Below the pieces are notes generated by a model. It searched no databases. It had not been told where the DNA came from and saw nothing but the letters and a program-made list of their open reading frames with translations. The translations under genes and the position numbers were made by a program. DNA of 64,000 bases from SbD1 sp039679945 (GTDB lineage: Bacteria; Desulfobacterota; Syntrophobacteria; Syntrophobacterales; Syntrophobacteraceae), in assembly GCA_039679945.1 (NCBI GenBank), contig JBDKTY010000028.1, forward strand, positions 103,353 to 167,352. The letters are read 5' to 3'. Positions 42,975 through 51,793 of this stretch are shown one piece after another (position 1 is the first letter of the stretch; each line of letters begins with the position of its first letter).

Positions 42975-44257
42975 CTCTGGATTTTGCCCAGGCAGAGGCA
43001 GGCATTCTGCCCCCCGAATCCGAAAGAATTGGAAAGGGCAATGCTGTGTTCGAGCATGCGCGCCTTATTGGGTACATAATCGAGGTCGCACTTCGGATCG
43101 GCCGACTCATGGTTGATGGTGGGTAGAATGATCGAAGTATTCATTCCCATTATGGTGAGCCCGCATTCGATTGCCCCGGCCGCCGCGATAGTGTGGCCCG
43201 TCATGGATTTGTTCGAACTGACCGGGACCTGTCTGGCTCTTTCCCCCAACAACCGTTTTATCGCAAGCGTTTCGATGTAGTCGTTCTGGATGGTGGAGGT
43301 CCCGTGCGCATTGATGTACTGGATCTGCCCGGTGGAGACGCCGGCATCCTCCAACGCACCCCGCATCGCGAAGAAAGCGCCCTCTCCCTTCGGGTGCATG
43401 TCCGTTATCCGGTAGGCATCGGCAGAAGAACCGTAGCCAAGGACTTCCGCATAGATCTGGGCGCCACGCGCCACGGCATGTTCATAATTTTCGAGCACCA
43501 CCGCCCCGGCCCCTTCCGACATGACAAAGCCGTTCCGCTTCCTGTCAAAGGGACGCGACGCCTTGTCGGGCGAAGAGTACTTTTCGGAAAGAGCCCGGAT
43601 GAGAACGAAGCCGATAAATCCCGCAAAATTGAGATTCGACTCACAGCCGCCGGCTATCATGGCGTCGGCCTTGCCCTCGCGGATAATCCGCGTCGCTTCG
43701 CCGATTGCCTGCGCGCCAGCCGCACAGGCCGAGACAATCGTGAAATTGCTTCCCCGGCAGTTGAACAGGATGGATAATATCGAAGTTGCAACGTCGGGCT
43801 TGCGGCGGAAGAAATTGAAAAAGGAATAGACCCCATTCCTGGTGAGTCCCTCGATATCCCAGCTCCCGCCTTTTCCATAGTGGTAGAAGAGACGCATGTC
43901 TTCGACGGATGGATTTTCTCCGTGGTATCCAAGACTTACACCTATTCGTCCACGGTCCTCCACTGCATCGAGACGCGCGGCCGTCGCGGCTTCCGAAACG
44001 GCCTCGATCATCATCTTCAAGCCACGCGAACTGCACTTCTCGATTCCCTGAAGACCCGGAGAGTGCTGGCCGTTTATCCATGCGTCGTCTACCTGGCCTC
44101 CGATGCGACAAGGCAGGCCTTCAGTTTCGAACCCGCGCAGCAACCCGATTCCCGACACGCCGTTACTTGCATTCTCAAATGTCTCGCGGCTGTTTTTTCC
44201 GATCGGGGTCATCATTCCGTACCCGGTGACAACCACCCGGTTTCTTTTCTCGAACAT
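42971..44257 (-). CDS. Beta-ketoacyl-ACP synthase (FabF-like), probable KS-alpha
   Basis: A 428-residue ketosynthase with a complete catalytic set: Cys178 in VSACAAGAQAIG, His318 in NAHGTSTIQND, Lys350 and His355 in NKSMTGHTIAAAG, and the terminal LSNSFGFGGQNA. It is translationally coupled (ATGA) to the degenerate ketosynthase behind it, as KS-alpha is to KS-beta. I favour ATG 44257 (MFEKRNRVVVTG) over an ATG three codons upstream. A 390-base non-coding gap separates it from the ACP gene, so an internal promoter is possible. Confidence 0.9.
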   Translation of the reverse strand: MFEKRNRVVVTGYGMMTPIGKNSRETFENASNGVSGIGLLRGFETEGLPCRIGGQVDDAWINGQHSPGLQGIEKCSSRGLKMMIEAVSEAATAARLDAVEDRGRIGVSLGYHGENPSVEDMRLFYHYGKGGSWDIEGLTRNGVYSFFNFFRRKPDVATSILSILFNCRGSNFTIVSACAAGAQAIGEATRIIREGKADAMIAGGCESNLNFAGFIGFVLIRALSEKYSSPDKASRPFDRKRNGFVMSEGAGAVVLENYEHAVARGAQIYAEVLGYGSSADAYRITDMHPKGEGAFFAMRGALEDAGVSTGQIQYINAHGTSTIQNDYIETLAIKRLLGERARQVPVSSNKSMTGHTIAAAGAIECGLTIMGMNTSIILPTINHESADPKCDLDYVPNKARMLEHSIALSNSFGFGGQNACLCLGKIQR

Positions 44258-44647
44258 GTGCGGCAAAGACTCCAGGAAGAGATATGGTATCCTCCATCAG
44301 AGGGAAATGATCAGAGGACGACATCCCGCTAAGGGTACATTATTCGTCGCGGCCAGACACACTCCAACCCGTACATGCTTCCACAATTCTCAATGAAGAG
44401 CGCTTGGAAGTGAACCATTTCAACTACTTATGCTACATGATCCGTCACACGCTCTTCATCATTTCGGGGCGGAAGCTCCCCGGTTCGCCCTGGTGGTGAA
44501 GGGCAAAAAGGGCTACCGGATGAGCGGCGGCAGGCTGGTAAGCCTGCTCCATGCATTGCATCCGGCTGCTTCACGTTTCCTGCCCGTGCCCCGCGGTTGC
44601 GACCACCGGGATTGAAATTCTCGCAAGACAGCGCGGCTCCGGCCCGG
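44258..44647. other. Non-coding gap inside the fatty-acid cluster
   Basis: About 390 bases between the ACP stop and the ketosynthase start, both minus strand, in an otherwise tightly packed run. No reading frame with family features; short plus-strand frames overlap the ketosynthase end. It may hold a second promoter for the ketosynthase half of the cluster. No terminator with a T tract was seen. Confidence 0.5.
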
Positions 44648-45211
44648 CTAGAAGATATTATCCTTTTCCTGCACCTCGGTAAGCCATTGATCTATCAGCT
44701 CATCACCGTTGGTGAAAGTGACATACTCCTCGCAGGAACCGCACTGCAACCGGCTTTCCTTCCCGATCTTCCACTCATTCTTTCCACAGTTCGGGCAACT
44801 CTCCGGCACGGTCTCAAGAAGTTGCACCACTCCGTCGGCAATGGACTGGACCGTCACCAATCCCGGCAGTTCGTCCATATCCATCCCCGCCTTGAGTTGC
44901 TCAGGGGGCTCTCTGAAGCGCAAGCTCAGGACCTTGACCGCTTTATCCGTCAGCTTTCCGTCCGCGTCTATGGCGGATTCTTCCCCGAACATCTCTTCCA
45001 TGTGTTCCACGACGGAATGCCGCGCCATTTTGATCCCGAAGACCTGCTCAAGCCGATAGTTTATATCCAGAAAATCGAGCGACTCCGCCCCGAGGTCTTT
45101 GATAAGGGAAGCCTCCGGCTGAACCCTGGCAATGTCTATATCGATTCCCTCGGCGATCGCTTTCCGCACTTCATCCACTACTTTCCGCCTGGTGATGAGA
45201 GTCTGCTTCAT
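44648..45211 (-). CDS. Acyl carrier protein with C-terminal zinc ribbon
   Basis: A 187-residue protein, about twice the size of a normal ACP. Residues ~5-80 form the carrier domain with the phosphopantetheine Ser44 in DLGAESLDFLDI. Residues ~85-135 are a linker with FREPPEQLKAGMDMDELPGL. The C-terminus (~138-165) is a four-Cys zinc ribbon: CPNC (139, 142) and CGSC (157, 160). It is the only ACP in the cluster and lies 27 bases after the FabL-like gene, so it should carry the cluster's acyl chain. The ribbon may recruit the ketosynthases or the acyltransferase; this is inference. Confidence 0.85.
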   Translation of the reverse strand: MKQTLITRRKVVDEVRKAIAEGIDIDIARVQPEASLIKDLGAESLDFLDINYRLEQVFGIKMARHSVVEHMEEMFGEESAIDADGKLTDKAVKVLSLRFREPPEQLKAGMDMDELPGLVTVQSIADGVVQLLETVPESCPNCGKNEWKIGKESRLQCGSCEEYVTFTNGDELIDQWLTEVQEKDNIF

Positions 45212-45238
45212 CTGCGTATCAACCTCATTTCATTTGGA

Positions 45239-46024
45239 TTATGGCTGTTTCACCCATGCGGGGCGGTATAATCTATTGCTTAAGCCGTTGTCAACCACGA
45301 TGGTCTGCCCCCGTATGGCCTGTGATCCGGGACCACACAGGAACATCACAACGTCCGCGATTGCTTCCGGAGCGACACAAAGCTCTTCCGGAATTTGTGC
45401 AATTTCCTCCATGACGTGGCGCAATACCTTGAATGAGTCGGTTTTGACCACGCCGCCACATACGCCATTGACACGGACCCCTTTCGGGAAAAGGCTTTCC
45501 GCGCAGTCGCGCACCACGGCTTCCATGGCGGCCTTCATGCTGCCCAGAGGGTATGAAGGGTTGTAGAATCTGCTGCCGAGGCTCGAAATGAAGACGATCC
45601 TTCCCTGCACTTTTTCGAGCATCCGAACAGCTTCCTGGATGCAGAAGATGTTTCCCATGAAATTGGTTTCGACCAGTTGGCGGATCTCCCGTTCGAACAG
45701 TTTTTCAAAGGGCTTGAACGGGGCCTTGGCGGCACTCAGGACCAGAAAGTCAAGCCGCCCGCATAATGCGGCAACCTGTTCGAACATTTCATGGACGGCG
45801 GCCTTCGATCCGATATTGGCCGGAACCGCGTAGGCCTTTCGGCCAAGTTCCTCAATCTCGCGGCAGACTTCCTCCGCCTTCTCCCGGGAGGGCCCGTCAG
45901 GCTTTGAGTGATTAACTACTACGTCAGCGCCCGCGCGCGCAAAAGCCAAAGCAATTGCCCGCCCGATCCCGCGTGAACTTCCGGTAACCAGTGCAACTTT
46001 ATTACTGAACACGTTCTTTTCCAT
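45239..46024 (-). CDS. FabL-like short-chain dehydrogenase/enoyl-ACP reductase
   Basis: A 261-residue SDR. The nucleotide motif VALVTGSSRGIG is at 11-21; SISSLGS-like ISSLGS near 146-151; AESLFPKGVRVNGVCGGVVKTD and IRGQTIVVDNG resemble Bacillus FabL, an enoyl-ACP reductase, more than FabG. The catalytic stretch reads SYPLGSMKAAME, so Tyr158 and Lys164 are separated by five residues where FabL has six and FabG has three. A 3-ketoacyl reductase role is the alternative. Start uncertain: ATG 46024 matches the family N-terminus, ATG 46060 is also open. First gene of the fatty-acid run, downstream of rsmA. Confidence 0.75.
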   Translation of the reverse strand: MEKNVFSNKVALVTGSSRGIGRAIALAFARAGADVVVNHSKPDGPSREKAEEVCREIEELGRKAYAVPANIGSKAAVHEMFEQVAALCGRLDFLVLSAAKAPFKPFEKLFEREIRQLVETNFMGNIFCIQEAVRMLEKVQGRIVFISSLGSRFYNPSYPLGSMKAAMEAVVRDCAESLFPKGVRVNGVCGGVVKTDSFKVLRHVMEEIAQIPEELCVAPEAIADVVMFLCGPGSQAIRGQTIVVDNGLSNRLYRPAWVKQP

Positions 46025-46111
46025 TCTTGCAAGACAACTTTCAGATACCCGGGCATCCATGATAAAGCCTGGTTGGTTTTAGGGGCGGCATTCTAACACA
46101 GTTGCCGGATT

Positions 46112-46972
46112 TTACAACAGGGTGGCCGGAGAGATTACATCCCGCACGGCGCTTGCAAGACCGACAAACTCAGCAGCGGAAAGGGTTTCGGGACGTCTCA
46201 TCGAATCTATTCCGGCCCTCGGAAATGCACTTGCGAGAGCATCCGAAGATATCCCAAAAACACCTTTCAGGCTATTTAGCAAGGTCTTTCTCCTTTTCTG
46301 GAAGGCGGCACTGACAAACCTTCGCATAAAGCTGAAAGGAGGACCGGCAGGTGCACTTTCAAGGAAATCCATACGCAGCACCATCGAGTCGACTTTCGGG
46401 GGCGGATGGAATTGCCTCGGACCAACCGTGAAGAGTGGCCGCACCCTTGCATAGATCCCGAGAAGAACAGAGAGAACACCATACTGTTTCGTGCCGGGAA
46501 CGGCCGAGAACCGCTCCCCGACCTCCTTCTGCACCATGAAGACGCCGCGATCGATCGCCGGGAAAGCCGCGAGCAGGTGGAACACCAAGGGAGAGCTTAT
46601 GCTGTAGGGTAAATTCCCGAGCAGGACCAGCCTCCCGCCTTCTTTTTCACCGAGTGCGGCGAAATCGAACGACAGGACATCCTGTTCGTGGACTTGGACC
46701 GAGTCCCCGGACGGTATCCTCTCACGCTGGTAGGCGGCCATCTCCCGGTCTATCTCGATGAGGTGGAGCCGACGGGAGAGGGGAACCAGGAACTGCGTCA
46801 GTGCACCCAGTCCGGGACCGATTTCAACGACGGTCTCGGCTTCGCGCAGTTCGGCACTCCGCACAATGCGCAACGCGGTAGCCGGCTGGGCAAGAAAGTG
46901 CTGGCCGAAATGCTTCCTGGGCCGGCCTCCCGTTAACTGAAAATATTGGCCTGGTGTGAGGTATTCGTCCAT
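46112..46972 (-). CDS. rsmA: 16S rRNA dimethyladenosine methyltransferase RsmA/KsgA
   Basis: A 286-residue SAM methyltransferase that dimethylates the two adjacent adenosines near the 3' end of 16S rRNA in late 30S assembly. RKHFGQHFLAQPATALRIV at the N-terminus, the SAM motif VVEIGPGLGALTQFL, and the catalytic NLPYSISSPL are typical, as is the C-terminal FQKRRKTLLNSL. I place the start at ATG 46972, 11 bases after the tsaD stop; longer in-frame readings would overlap tsaD. With tsaD it forms a translation-quality pair in front of the fatty-acid genes. Confidence 0.94.
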   Translation of the reverse strand: MDEYLTPGQYFQLTGGRPRKHFGQHFLAQPATALRIVRSAELREAETVVEIGPGLGALTQFLVPLSRRLHLIEIDREMAAYQRERIPSGDSVQVHEQDVLSFDFAALGEKEGGRLVLLGNLPYSISSPLVFHLLAAFPAIDRGVFMVQKEVGERFSAVPGTKQYGVLSVLLGIYARVRPLFTVGPRQFHPPPKVDSMVLRMDFLESAPAGPPFSFMRRFVSAAFQKRRKTLLNSLKGVFGISSDALASAFPRAGIDSMRRPETLSAAEFVGLASAVRDVISPATLL

Positions 46973-46983
46973 GAGATCCGGGA

Positions 46984-47997
46984 TTAACGAGAAAAAGCGT
47001 CTACATCCATGGTATTCCGGGGAAACCCGGAACGCATCCAGCCACGGTAGGCGGATGAGGCGATCATCACTGCATTGTCGGTGCAAAACCTGATGGGGGG
47101 GAGGTACAACCGCATCCCCCGATTATGCACCTCCTCCTCCAGCCTCCGGCGCAGCCTGCTGTTTGCCGCAACCCCGCCGACCGCCGCGATCCGGGTCAGG
47201 CCGTTTTGTTCCGCGGCCTTGATGCTCTTGGAAACAAGCACGTCCACAATGGCTTCCTGGAAGCTGGCGGCAAAGTCTTCCAGCTTGTACGTTCCGGGGC
47301 AATCACCGGACGCGGGAAGGCCATGTTTGCGGATGAAGGTAGCCGCGGCTGTCTTGAGTCCGCTGAAGCTGAATTCGAGAGATTCCTTGTCAAACCGGGA
47401 CCGCGGAAAATCGAAAGCCCCCGGATTCCCGGAGGCGGCAAGACGGTCGATCACCACGCCACCGGGATATCCTATACCAAGCATTTTGGCGATCTTATCG
47501 AAAGCCTCTCCGGCGGCATCGTCTCGGGTCGCCCCCAGGAGCACAGAGGTCCCATCCGGATCAATCCTGTATATGGAGGTATGGCCACCGGAAACCACAA
47601 GGCATGCAAATGGACCGTCCGGTTGTTCTTCTCCGAGGAAAGCAGCCTGTATATGGCCGTCGAGGTGGTTCACGGGGATGAGCGGAATGCCCAGCGCATA
47701 GGCCATTGCCTTCGCCGCGCCAAGCCCCACCAGCAGGGCCCCCACCAGCCCGGGCCCCTGTGTCGCGGCAATGGCGTCCAACCTCTCGCGAGGAAAGTCC
47801 GCGTCGCTCAGAGCCCGTTCAATTACAGGAATAATGAATTCAAGGTGCTTCCGGGATGCCAGTTCCGGCACAACCCCGCCGTAAGGACCGTGAATCGCCA
47901 CCTGACTCGCCACAACGTCGGATAGGATATGCGTACCATCTTCGACCACCGCCGCCGCTGTCTCGTCACACGAAGTTTCGATACCAAGAATAACCAT
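46984..47997 (-). CDS. tsaD: tRNA N6-threonylcarbamoyladenosine transferase subunit TsaD
   Basis: A 337-residue ASKHA-fold protein that, with TsaB and TsaE, transfers the threonylcarbamoyl group to A37 of ANN-decoding tRNAs. The start MVILGIETSCDETAAAVV, the metal ligands in NHLDGHIQAAF (HxxxH), VSGGHT and the C-terminal Asp region CTDNAVMIA are all present. ATG 47997 is preferred to the TTG one codon before it. Its partner TsaB is also in this window (58962-59684). Confidence 0.96.
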   Translation of the reverse strand: MVILGIETSCDETAAAVVEDGTHILSDVVASQVAIHGPYGGVVPELASRKHLEFIIPVIERALSDADFPRERLDAIAATQGPGLVGALLVGLGAAKAMAYALGIPLIPVNHLDGHIQAAFLGEEQPDGPFACLVVSGGHTSIYRIDPDGTSVLLGATRDDAAGEAFDKIAKMLGIGYPGGVVIDRLAASGNPGAFDFPRSRFDKESLEFSFSGLKTAAATFIRKHGLPASGDCPGTYKLEDFAASFQEAIVDVLVSKSIKAAEQNGLTRIAAVGGVAANSRLRRRLEEEVHNRGMRLYLPPIRFCTDNAVMIASSAYRGWMRSGFPRNTMDVDAFSR

Positions 47998-48346
47998 CAA
48001 GAACCGATCCGATTAACTGTGAACACTGGACCCCAAAAATGAACTCGCCCGCGGCTCAATCCCCCATTACATAATGTTTCCCCAAGAGTCCGAGAATATC
48101 AAATACTTATTTGATAATAAAAAGAAAAGAAGCCATTACGGCAGGTTAGCTCATCCCTGATGCTGAATTTTCTTTTTTGGGACTTTACTCTTTTCAAGAT
48201 TCCGCTTTAAATCCATAATAGCGCCGCCGTTTGGTACCTTTCCATTCCGGCGGCCTGCCCCGGAGCGGGCCGCGGGGCTGAGAATAAGTCCCAGTGACCC
48301 CATTCGCGGGTCTTTATTTTTGTCCCTAGAAAGTTGCACTTCAGCC
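47998..48346. other. Divergent intergenic region between tsaD and the lipid A domain gene
   Basis: About 350 bases with an AT-rich centre (48095-48130). No convincing gene on either strand; frames here are short and biased. It must contain promoters for the leftward tsaD-rsmA operon and the rightward lipid A gene pair, but no consensus pair was clear enough to call. Confidence 0.5.
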
Positions 48347-48694
48347 ATGGCAGCACCCGAGTCTTTCACTCTACACCAGCTAGCAGGATGGTGCGCTGAC
48401 AACTTCGTACTCATCCTGGGCTTTACCGCGCAGGGACTTTTCTCGGGAAGGTTCCTGGTCCAGTGGATAGCAAGTGAAAGAGAGGGAAAGAGCGTCGTCC
48501 CGCTCGCCTTCTGGTATCTCAGCGTGCTGGGTGGGGGAATGCTCTTCATCTATGCAATATTGCGCAGGGACCCCGTTTTTATCCTTGGGCAGGGCGGCGG
48601 CCTCTTCATCTATGCGAGGAACCTTTACCTGATATATCGTGAGCGCGCACGCGAGCGACAGAAGAAAGCTCGCCCACAGTCCGCAAACAACTAA
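48347..48694 (+). CDS. Lipid-A-disaccharide synthase N-terminal-domain (LABD) membrane protein
   Basis: A 115-residue integral membrane protein with three predicted helices (~13-35, 49-70, 75-95). The segment FTAQGLFSGRFLVQWIASER and WYLSVLGGGMLFIYAILRRD, then PVFILGQGGGLFIYARNLYL, is the signature of the domain found at the N-terminus of some LpxB proteins and as free small proteins beside lipid A sugar-modifying genes. ATG 48347 is chosen; a TTG nine codons earlier is possible, and neither has a strong Shine-Dalgarno. The ArnT-type gene follows after 11 bases. Confidence 0.83.
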   Translation: MAAPESFTLHQLAGWCADNFVLILGFTAQGLFSGRFLVQWIASEREGKSVVPLAFWYLSVLGGGMLFIYAILRRDPVFILGQGGGLFIYARNLYLIYRERARERQKKARPQSANN

Positions 48695-48705
48695 CCTGGA
48701 ATAAA

Positions 48706-50487
48706 ATGAAACCCAAACTCCTCCTGTACCCGCTCGTCCTGTTCGCCCTCTGGTCCGCTATTTTTCTGGGTACCATTAATCGGCCCGCACTGCTGGATGA
48801 CGCCGATTCATTTCACGCGGAAGCCGTCCGGGAGATGGTTCTGTCCGGTGACTGGACCACTCTCAGAATAAACAATGGGATAAGATATCTCGAGAAGGCC
48901 CCGCTCATGTACTGGATGGCGGCCTCCCTGGTTACCGCCTTCGGGCTTCATGACTGGGCCATACGTCTTCCCCTGGCGATTTTCGCCTTCTTTCTGACGC
49001 TCCTCGTGTGGCGGTTCGGAACCCGGTTCTGGGGAGAAAAAGGCGGTTTCTACTCAGCCCTCGTATTTCTAACCAGCCTGGGTCCGTTCGCCTTTACCCG
49101 AATATTTATTCCGGATGTGATTCTGTCCTTCTTTATCGCATTCTGCCTCTACATGTACCTTCAAATCACCGTGGAGCCCGAGGAGAAGACCAGAAGGATC
49201 GGACCGGTCGACCTGAGATGCCTTGGACTTTACACTTCCGCCGCCCTTGCCGTGCTCACGAAGGGACTGGTGGGCATCGTATTCGTCGGGGCGATCATCT
49301 TTCTCCACATCCTCGTCACCGGGAACTGGAAAATTCTGCGTCGTCTCCAGATCGGTTACGGTATCCTCATTTTCCTTATTGTCGCGGCCCCGTGGCATAT
49401 CGCCGCCGGTATCGCGAACAGTGATTTCTTCTGGTTTTACTTCATAAGAGAGCATCTGCTGCGCTACCTTGGAATGCGCTACCCCAAGGACTATGACACC
49501 GTTCCCCTTTGGCTTTTCTGGACTCTGCACCTGGTCTGGCTTTTCCCATGGAGCGCCTTTTTCTGGGGCATCGGGCGCAACTTCCCCAAAACGTTCAGAC
49601 CCACCGAGAGAATTCCCCGCGCAGCATTGCTCCTGTGTATCTGGATATTCACTATCCTGCTTTTTTTCGCCTTCGGAACGACTCAGGAATACTACACCTT
49701 CCCGACCCTTGCCGCCTTTTCGCTGCTTTTGGGCAAAGCACTCTCGGACCTCGACTCTCCCGAAAGCACTGCCCGCCGGTGGGGAATCGTGAGCCTCGGC
49801 ATTGCCTCGGGACTGGCAGTCTCTGTTGGAGTCGCCCTGGCGGGGTTGGCATGGACCGGGGGACATTCCGGGGCGGCGGCCAACCTCTCGGGAACACTTA
49901 CCGTCAACCCGGAGCATTACAACCTCGCCTTCGGACATGTGCACGACCTGACTCCCGCGACTTTTGCCCACCTCGCGCCTCTAGTCTATCGAACAGCGGC
50001 GTTTCTCATCATCGGTCCTATCTTCGCCTTCCTGTTCGCGATCTGGAAACGCTGGATGATCTCATTTCTCTTCCTGGCCGTCATGATGGTTGGACTGAGC
50101 CACTCCTATGCCTCCGGGATGGCGGCATTCGAACCTATCCTCTCTTCGAAAAATCTTGCGAAGACTATCGAATTCTACTACCGGCCCGGCGATAAGATCG
50201 TGATCAATGACTTTTATGAGAAGGGCTCGACACTCAATTACTACACGGGTCTTCAGGTCCACGTCATGAACAGCCAGTTCGGAGTGCTCTGGTACGGATT
50301 GCAGGATCGGGACGCCCCCGGGATAGTCCTCAACGAGCAGCAACTCCTGGATGCATGGAATGGACAAGGCAGAGTCTTTCTCTTCAGCGAGAGAGAGCCC
50401 CTTCAAGCCCTGCTGGGCAGACACCCGGATCTCAAGTACCAGGTTCTTGCCGAAGAGGGGGGGAAGACGGTCCTCATCAACTGGTGA
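48706..50487 (+). CDS. ArnT/GT83-family undecaprenyl-phosphate sugar:lipid A transferase
   Basis: A 593-residue polytopic protein of the GT-C class with about 12 membrane helices up to ~480 and a soluble C-terminal domain. The first periplasmic loop has LLDDADSFHAEAVREM with the acidic pair Asp31-Asp32, as in ArnT. ArnT moves 4-amino-4-deoxyarabinose from undecaprenyl phosphate to lipid A; Francisella FlmK of this family moves galactosamine. No arnA/arnB is present here, but a GT2/ChbG pair at 32.5-34.4 kb could make a lipid-linked amino sugar. Donor sugar is therefore open. Confidence 0.87.
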   Translation: MKPKLLLYPLVLFALWSAIFLGTINRPALLDDADSFHAEAVREMVLSGDWTTLRINNGIRYLEKAPLMYWMAASLVTAFGLHDWAIRLPLAIFAFFLTLLVWRFGTRFWGEKGGFYSALVFLTSLGPFAFTRIFIPDVILSFFIAFCLYMYLQITVEPEEKTRRIGPVDLRCLGLYTSAALAVLTKGLVGIVFVGAIIFLHILVTGNWKILRRLQIGYGILIFLIVAAPWHIAAGIANSDFFWFYFIREHLLRYLGMRYPKDYDTVPLWLFWTLHLVWLFPWSAFFWGIGRNFPKTFRPTERIPRAALLLCIWIFTILLFFAFGTTQEYYTFPTLAAFSLLLGKALSDLDSPESTARRWGIVSLGIASGLAVSVGVALAGLAWTGGHSGAAANLSGTLTVNPEHYNLAFGHVHDLTPATFAHLAPLVYRTAAFLIIGPIFAFLFAIWKRWMISFLFLAVMMVGLSHSYASGMAAFEPILSSKNLAKTIEFYYRPGDKIVINDFYEKGSTLNYYTGLQVHVMNSQFGVLWYGLQDRDAPGIVLNEQQLLDAWNGQGRVFLFSEREPLQALLGRHPDLKYQVLAEEGGKTVLINW

Positions 50488-50706
50488 GACCGAGGACTCG
50501 ACCGAGAATGATCGGGCCCGTCCTCGGAAGCACACTTGCGGCCACTCATTCCCGGCCCGTTCCACCCTTCGGAGCCTTAAAGTGAACGAGAGCGGGCACG
50601 CCTTCGTTCAACAGTTTAGAGCCGGTCCCCACGTCCTGTTTCTTGTGAACCCGCAAAGCATGAACCAGGGTAGGCACCCGGGTGAATTCCCCGTTCCACG
50701 CGGCGC

Positions 50707-51489
50707 TTATTCCAGCTCAAATTCCGCCCACACGGGGGTGTGATCGCTCGGACCGGCCGCTGCTCTGGGTTCCGTATCCACGTTGCACTCAGTGGAGGCG
50801 CGAACAAGGGGTTGTGTCGCAAGAATGTGGTCCAGGCGCCACCCGAGATTGCGGTGAAGGCTCTCGGGAAGGCGGTAATCCCAAAACGTAAACTGTTTCA
50901 CGTCCGGATGGTGCACGCGGAAAAGATCGGATAAGCCCCACGAGATCACATCCGCCAGGGCCTTCTTCTCGGACGGATGGAAACCGACCTTGCCGTCCAT
51001 GCGCCTCGGTGAGAAAACGTCAATGTCCTCGGGCGCGACGTTCATATCCCCGGTCCATATTATGCGCTGGTCGGGCCGGAAATCCCTCTCCAACATGCGG
51101 CGAAGCCGGGCAAAAAAGGCGAGCTTCACCTGGAACGCGGGATGTTCGGGGCTTCTGCCCTGTGGGACGTAAGTGTTGAGCACCCAGATATCGCCCAGCC
51201 TGACCGCGATAAGACGCGCCTCTTCATCGGGAATTCCATCGTTGAAACCCCGACTGACGGCTTCCGGCGCCTGTTTGCTGAGCGTTGCCACTCCATGGAA
51301 TGCTTTCTGCCCACAAACGCTCGCCTCATACCCGAGATCCCGGAACGGCTCCGAGGGGAAGTCGGAATCCTGGCATTTGATTTCCTGGAGGCACAGAACG
51401 TCGGGATTGTTTCGCTCAATCCAGGAGAGGACAACCTGCTGACGTGAGCGTATTCCATTCACATTAAAAGTGGCGATTTTCCATTTCAT
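50707..51489 (-). CDS. xthA: Exodeoxyribonuclease III
   Basis: A 260-residue Mg-dependent AP endonuclease/3'-5' exonuclease of base-excision repair. The endonuclease/exonuclease/phosphatase fold motifs are intact: TFNVNGIRSR, CLQEIKCQD with the metal Glu, IIWTGDMNVAPEDIDVF, RLDHILATQ and the catalytic GPSDHTPVWAEF. Length is standard. It is monocistronic and diverges from rpsB. Confidence 0.95.
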   Translation of the reverse strand: MKWKIATFNVNGIRSRQQVVLSWIERNNPDVLCLQEIKCQDSDFPSEPFRDLGYEASVCGQKAFHGVATLSKQAPEAVSRGFNDGIPDEEARLIAVRLGDIWVLNTYVPQGRSPEHPAFQVKLAFFARLRRMLERDFRPDQRIIWTGDMNVAPEDIDVFSPRRMDGKVGFHPSEKKALADVISWGLSDLFRVHHPDVKQFTFWDYRLPESLHRNLGWRLDHILATQPLVRASTECNVDTEPRAAAGPSDHTPVWAEFELE

Positions 51490-51793
51490 GGCCTGCTTTT
51501 TCGCACCTCCGTATTGGAACTGGATTTGCCCGTCATCCCGTACGAAGCGGTACCGGGATGAAAATGGCCGACGGGTCTCGCGAAAATCCCCGTGGACCGA
51601 GCGGCCGCTCCTATCTTATGCCTTGACCGCGGAGGCCCTTCGGGGCATTCCTTTTTTGGTTGCCAATCGAACAACGAACATGTTAGAAAATTCTGTTTAC
51701 TAATAATTCGCACTCCCCTTTTCCTTTTGGTGTTCGGCGGCATTCAGACGCCGGATGCAAAGGGGTGGAGGCACAACCAGAAGGAGCAATCTC
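51490..51793. other. Divergent region and leader of rpsB
   Basis: About 300 bases between xthA and rpsB. It contains a GC-rich hairpin-like stretch followed by six T (about 51630-51657) on the plus strand and then an AT-rich section. The rpsB promoter is probably after the T run; AAGGAG precedes the start by seven bases. Leaders of rpsB are often regulated by S2, but I could not identify a defined element. Confidence 0.45.
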
